In this document: piece after piece, positions 59,479 through 64,000 of the stretch
How positions within the stretch are numbered: the stretch's first letter is position 1
Layout: every line of letters begins with the position of its first letter
Position numbers and translations under genes: made by a program
The notes under the pieces: model-generated
The model's database searches: none
The model's input: the letters and a program-made list of their open reading frames with translations, nothing else
What the model was told of the DNA's origin: nothing
Origin: Clusia tigrina
Taxonomy: Eukaryota > Arthropoda > Insecta > Diptera > Clusiidae
DNA length: 64,000 bases
Direction: 5' to 3'
Assembly (NCBI GenBank): GCA_920105625.2
Contig: OV050031.1
Location: 79,369,995 to 79,433,994 of the forward strand

Positions 59479-62400
59479 TGCCGCTATCGATTGGGGGGTC
59501 TGCTGCCTTCTGCCTATAGCTATCCCTATCTGCCTCAGTCGACGTCTCAGTCGGCGTCGCAGCCTCTGTCAGCGTCTCTGTAGGTGTCTCAGTCGCTGCC
59601 ACTGTCGATTGGGGGGTCAGCTGCCTTCTCTTTGCCTATATCTACCCCTATCTGCCTCGGTCGTCGTCTCAGTCGGCGTCGCAGCCTCTGTCAGCGTCAC
59701 TGTAGGCGACTCAGCCGATGCCGCTGTCGATTGGGTGAGTCTTCTGCCTTCTCTATGCCTATATCTACCCCTATCTGCCTCAGTCGGCGTCTCAGTTGGC
59801 GTCGCAGCCTCTGTCAGCGTCACTGTAGGCGACTCAGCCGATGCCGCTGTCGATTGGGTGAGTCTTCTGCCTTCTCTATGCCTATATCTACCCCTATCTG
59901 CCTCAGTCGGCGTCTCAGTCGGCTTCGCAGACTCTGTTAGCGTGTCTATAAGGGTCTCAGTCGCTGTCGCTGTCGATTGGGGGATCTGATGCCTTCTCTA
60001 TGCCTATATCTACCCCTATCTGTATAAGTCTGCGTCTCAGTCGACGTCGCAGCCTCTGACAGCATCTCTGTAGGCGTCTCAGTCGCTGCCGCTGTCGATT
60101 GGGGGGTCTGCTGCCTCCTCTATGCCTATATCAACCCCTATCTGCCTCAGTCGGCGTCGCAGCCTCTGTTAGCGTCTCTGTAGGCGTCTCAGTCGCTGCC
60201 GCTATCTATTGGGGGGTCTGCTGCCTTCTGCCAATAGCTACCCCTATCTGCCTCATTCGACGTCTCAGTCGGCGTCGCAGCCTCTGTCAGCGTCTCTGTA
60301 GGTGTCTCAGTCGCTGCCGCTGTCGATTTGGGGGGGTCTGATGCCTTCTCTATGCCTATATCTAACCCTATCTGCCTCAGTCGGCGTCTCAGTCGGCGTC
60401 GAAGCCTCTTTCAGCGTCTCTTTAGGCGTCTCAGTCTCTGCCGTTATCGATTGGGGAATCTGCTGCTTTCTCTATGCCTATATTTTCCCCTATCTGCCTC
60501 AGTCGGCGTCTCAGTCGGCGTCTCAGTCGACGTCGCAGCCTCTGTCAGCATCTCTGTAGGCGTCTCAGTCGCTGCCGCAGTCGATTGTGGGTCTGCTGCT
60601 TTCTCTATGCCTATGTCTACCCCGATCTGCCTCAGTCGGCTTCGCAGCCCCTGTCAGTATTTCTGTAGGCGTCTCAGCCGTTGCCGCTGTCTATTGGGTG
60701 AGTCTTCTGCGTTCTCTATGCCTATATCTACCCCTAACTGCTTCAGTCGGCGTCTCAGTCGGCGTCTCAGTCGGCGTCGCAGCCTCTGTTAGCGTCTCTG
60801 TAGGCGTCTCAGTCGCTGCCGCTGTGGATTGGGGGTCTGCTGCCTTCTCTATGCCTATATCTAACCCTATCTGCCTCAGCCGGCGTCTCAGTCGGCGTCG
60901 AAGCCTCTTTCAGCGCCTCTGTAGGCTTCTCTGTAGGCGTCTCTGTAGGCGTCTCAGTCTCTGCCGCTATCGATTGGGGGGTCTGCTGCCTTCTCCATGC
61001 CTATATCTAACCCTATCTGCCTCAGTCGGCGTCGAAGCCTTTTTCAACGCCTCTGTAGGCATCTCTGTAGGCGTCTCTGTAGGCGTCTCAGTCTCTGCCG
61101 CTATCGAATGGGGGTCTGCTGCCTTCTCCATGCCTATATCTACCCCTATCTGCCTCAGTCGGCGTCTCAGTCAGCGTCGCAGCCTCTGTCAGCGTCACTG
61201 TAGGCGTCTCAACCGTTGCCGCTATCGATTGGGGTAGTCTGATGCCTTCTCTATGCCTATATCTACCCCTATCTGCCTAAGTCGGCGTCTCAGGCGGCGT
61301 CGCAGCCTCTGTCAGCGTCTCTGTAGGCGTCCCAGTCGCTGCCGCTGTTGATTGGGGGGTCTGCTGCCTTCTCTATGCCTATATCTACAACTATCTGCCT
61401 CAGTAGGCGTCTCAGCCGGCGTCGCAGCCTCTGCAAGCGTCTCTGTAGGCGTCTCAGTCTCTGCCGCTGTCGATTGGGGGTCTGCTGCCTTCTCTATTCC
61501 TATATCTACCCCTATCTGCCTCAGTCGGCGTTTCAGTCGGCGTCGCAGACTCTGTCAGCGTCTCTGTAGGCGTCCCAGTCGCTGCCGCTGTTGATTGGGG
61601 GGTCTGCTGCCTTCTCTATGCCTATATCTACCCCTATCTGCCTAAATCGGCGTCTCAGGCGGCGTCGCAGCCTCTGTCAGCGTCTCTGTAGGCGTCCCAG
61701 TCGCTGCCGCTGTAGATTGGGGGGTCTGCTGCCTTCTCTATGCCTATATCTACCCCTATCTGCCTCAGTAGGCGTCTCAGCCGGCGTCGCAGCCTCTGCC
61801 AGCGTCTCTGTAGGCGTCTCAGTCTCTGCCGCTGTCGATTGGGGGGTCTGCTGCCTTCTCTATTCCTATATCTACCCCTATCTGCCTGAGTCGGCGTTTC
61901 AGTCGGCGTCGCAGACTCTGTCAGCGTCTCTGTAGGCGTCCCAGTCGCTGCCGCTGTTGATTGGGGGGTCTGCTGCCTTCTCTATGCCTATATCTACCCC
62001 TATCTGCCTCAGTAGGTGTCTCAGCGGGCGTCACAGCTCTGTCAGCATCTCTGTTGGCGTCTCAGTCACTGCCGCTGTCGATTGGGGGGTCTGCTGCCTC
62101 CTCTATGCCCATATCTACCCATATCTGCCTCAGTCGGCATCGCAGCCTCTGTTAGCGTCTCTGTAGGCGTCTCAGTCACTGCCGCTATCGATTGGGGGGT
62201 CTGCTGCCTTCTGCCTATAGCTACCCCTATCTGCCTCAGTCGGCGTCGCAGCCCCTGTCAGCGTCTCTGTAGGCGTGTCAGTCTCTGCCGCTGTCGATTG
62301 GGGGTCTGCTGCCTTCTTGATGCCTATATCTACCCCTGTCTGCCTCAGTAAGCGTCTCAGCCGGCGTCGAAGCCTCTTTCAGCGCCTCTGTAGGCATCTC

Positions 62401-62518
62401 TGTAGGCGTCTCTGTAGGCGTCTCAGTCTCTGCCGCTATCGATTTTGAGGTCTGCTGCCTTCTCCATGCCTATATCTACCCCTATCTGCCTCAGTCGGCG
62501 TCTCAGTCGACGTCGCAG
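59415..62518 (+). repeat. About 4,023-bp higher-order repeat, copy 2
   Basis: This is the partner of 55,392-58,495. It ends where it reads CGCAGGTTCTGACAGCGTCA while copy 1 reads CGCAGCCTCTGTCAGCGTCT. Its first part also matches about 47,230-47,780 in the first 8.2-kb copy, so this block is older than the 8.2-kb duplication. Confidence 0.85.
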
Positions 62519-64000
62519 GTTCTGACAGCGTCACTGTAGGCGTCTCAGCCGTTGCCGCTGTCGATTGGGTGAGTCTTCTGCCTTCTCCTTGCCTATATCT
62601 ACCCCTATCTGCCTCATTAGGCGCCTCAGTCGACGTCGCAGCCTCTGTCAGCGTCTCTGTAGGCGTCTCAGTCGCTTCCGCTCTCGATTGGGTGGGTCTG
62701 CTGCCTTACCTATGCCTATATCTAGCCCTATCAGCTTGAGTCGGCGTCTCAGTCGGCGTCGCAGCCTCTGTCAGCGTCTCTGTAGGCCTCTCAGTCGCTG
62801 TCACTGCCGATTGGGGTGGTCTGATGCCTTCTCTATGCCTATATCTACCCCTATCTGCCTCAGTCGGCGTCTCAGTCGGCGTCGAAGCCTCTTTCAGCGT
62901 CTCTGTAGGCGTCTCAGTCTCTGCCGTTATCGATTGAGGAATCTGCTGCTTTCTCTATGCCTATATTTTCGCCTATCTGCCTCAGTCGGCGTCTCAGTCG
63001 ACGTCGCAGCCTCTGTCAGCATCACTGTTGGCGTCTCAGTCGCTGCCGCTGTCGATTGGGGGTCTGCTGCCTTCTCTATGCCTATATCTACCCCTATCTG
63101 CCTCAATCGGCGTCTCAGTCGGCGTCGCAGCCCCCGTCAGTATTTCTGTAGGCGTCTCAGCCGTTGCCGCTGTCTATTGGGTGAGTCTTCTGCGTTCTCT
63201 ATGCCTATATCTACCCCTATCTGCCTCAGTCGAGGTCTCAGTCGGCGTCGCAGTCTCTGTTAGAGCCTCTGTAGGCGTCTCAGTCGCTGCCGCTGTGGAT
63301 TGGGGGTCTGCTGCCTTCTCTATGCCTATATCTAACCCTATCTGCCTCAGTCGGCGTCGAAGCCTCTTTCAGCGCCTCTGTAGGCGTCTCAGTCTCTGCC
63401 GTTATCGATTGGGGAATCTGCTGCTTTCTCTATGCCTATATTTTCCCCTATCTGCCTCAGTCGGCGTCTCAGTCGACGTCGCAGCCTCTGTCAGCGTCTC
63501 TGTAGGCGTGTCAGTCTCTGCCGCTGTTGATTGGGGGGTCTGCTGCCTTCTCTATTCCTATGTATACCCCTATCTGCCTCAGTCGGCGTGTCAGTCGGCG
63601 TCGCAGCCTCTGTCAGCGTCTCTGTATGCGCCTCAGTCGCTGCCGCTCTCGATTGGGAGGGTCTGCTGCTTTCTCTATGCCTATGTCTACCCTGATCTGC
63701 CTCAGTCGGCGTCGCAGCCCCTGTCAGTATTTCTGTAGGCGTCTCAGCCGTTGCTGCTGTCTATTGGGTGAGTCTTCTGCGTTCTCTATGCCTATATCTA
63801 CCCCTATCTGCCTCAGTCGGCATCTCAGTCGGCGTCGCAGCCTCTGTTAGCGCCTCTGTAGGCGTCTCAGTCGCTGCCGTTGTGGATTGGGGGTCTGCTG
63901 CCTTCTCTATGCCTATATCTAACCCTATCTGCCTCAGTCGGCGTCTCAGTCGGCGTCGAAGCCTCTTTCAGCGCCTCTGTAGGCATCTCTGTAGGCGTCT
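62519..64000 (+). repeat. Terminal right-array monomers without a clear long period in the window
   Basis: About twelve monomers with mixed variants lie here, including CTATATTTTCGCC, GATTGAGGAATCTG, GGAGGGTCTGCTGC and TGTATACCCC forms. Several resemble monomers of the 56,300-57,000 and 60,300-61,000 regions, but no constant offset holds for more than a few hundred bases. The array continues past the window edge. Confidence 0.8.

Larger units (their letters stand above)
25244..64000 (+). repeat. Right satellite array, same monomer family, plus orientation
   Basis: About 318 monomers of the same family run in the opposite direction. Each starts TCTGCTGCCTTCTCTATGCC, passes through CTATATCTACCCC and CTCAGTCGGCGTCGCAGCC, and ends near GTCGATTGGGGGG. 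Variants that I saw only here include a TTACCTATGCC form that carries CGGCTTGAG, GATTGGGTGAGTCTTCTGCC forms, GATTGCGGGGTCTGATGCC forms, and a shortened form in which GCTGCC is followed directly by TTCTC. The array runs off the right edge of the window. No stretch of 300 bases in it is free of the repeat, and I see no gene in it. Confidence 0.97.

Noticed and set aside
1..64000. CRISPR array
   Set aside because: The unit is about 122 bp, continuous and variable along its whole length. There are no constant repeats separated by unique spacers, and no cas genes are present.
1..64000. CENP-B-box-like motif as proof of a centromere
   Set aside because: I looked for the TTCG-to-CGGG pattern and did not see it in the monomer. 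Centromere function cannot be claimed from this sequence.
1..64000. Ribosomal intergenic spacer or viral/transposon origin
   Set aside because: No rRNA, terminal repeat, integrase, transposase or reverse-transcriptase sequence is present in 64 kb, and the monomer does not resemble an end of a known element that I can recognise.

Overview
This window contains no gene I can support. From base 1 to base 64,000 it is one kind of sequence: a tandem satellite with a monomer of about 122 bp, roughly 520 to 530 copies, joined without spacers. I found no unique flanking DNA, transposon, tRNA, rRNA, CRISPR array or telomere tract. Tens of kilobases of pure satellite built into kilobase-scale higher-order repeats point to a eukaryotic nuclear chromosome, such as a centromeric, pericentromeric, subtelomeric or other heterochromatic block. 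The sequence does not identify the species. The monomer is about 61% GC and keeps about ten CpG sites, so it shows no strong CpG decay.

Layout: bases 1-25,243 carry the monomer on the minus strand and bases 25,244-64,000 carry it on the plus strand. The two arrays diverge from a spacer-free junction at 25,243/25,244. The left array contains a 4,701-bp tandem duplication (1-3,729 and 4,702-8,430), then a 5,475-bp one (about 8,240-13,576 and 13,716-19,052), then a mosaic of shorter copied pieces up to the junction. The right array contains blocks repeated at about 4,474 bp (26,820-35,145), 3,036 bp (36,530-42,520), 8,198 bp (39,733-56,167, the longest and cleanest) and about 4,023 bp (55,392-62,518). 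Paired copies in the cleanest blocks differ, by eye, at only about 0.2% of positions, while neighbouring monomers differ much more. That is the usual pattern of satellite growth by unequal crossing-over of multi-monomer segments.

The monomer is itself built from 12-bp and 18-bp sub-repeats, so at least three levels of tandem duplication are visible. The many open frames are a composition effect. The strand that carries them is about 10% A, and all stop codons contain A. A 122-bp period moves the frame by two at each monomer, and one frame meets a conserved TAG. Copies that are otherwise identical differ in C/G-run length, which breaks the frames. I treat none of the open frames as coding.

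The points most worth a second look are the polarity switch with different monomer variants on each side, the clean 8.2-kb duplication with a traceable crossover interval, and a single 18-bp AT-rich word at 22,789-22,806 that is foreign to the repeat.
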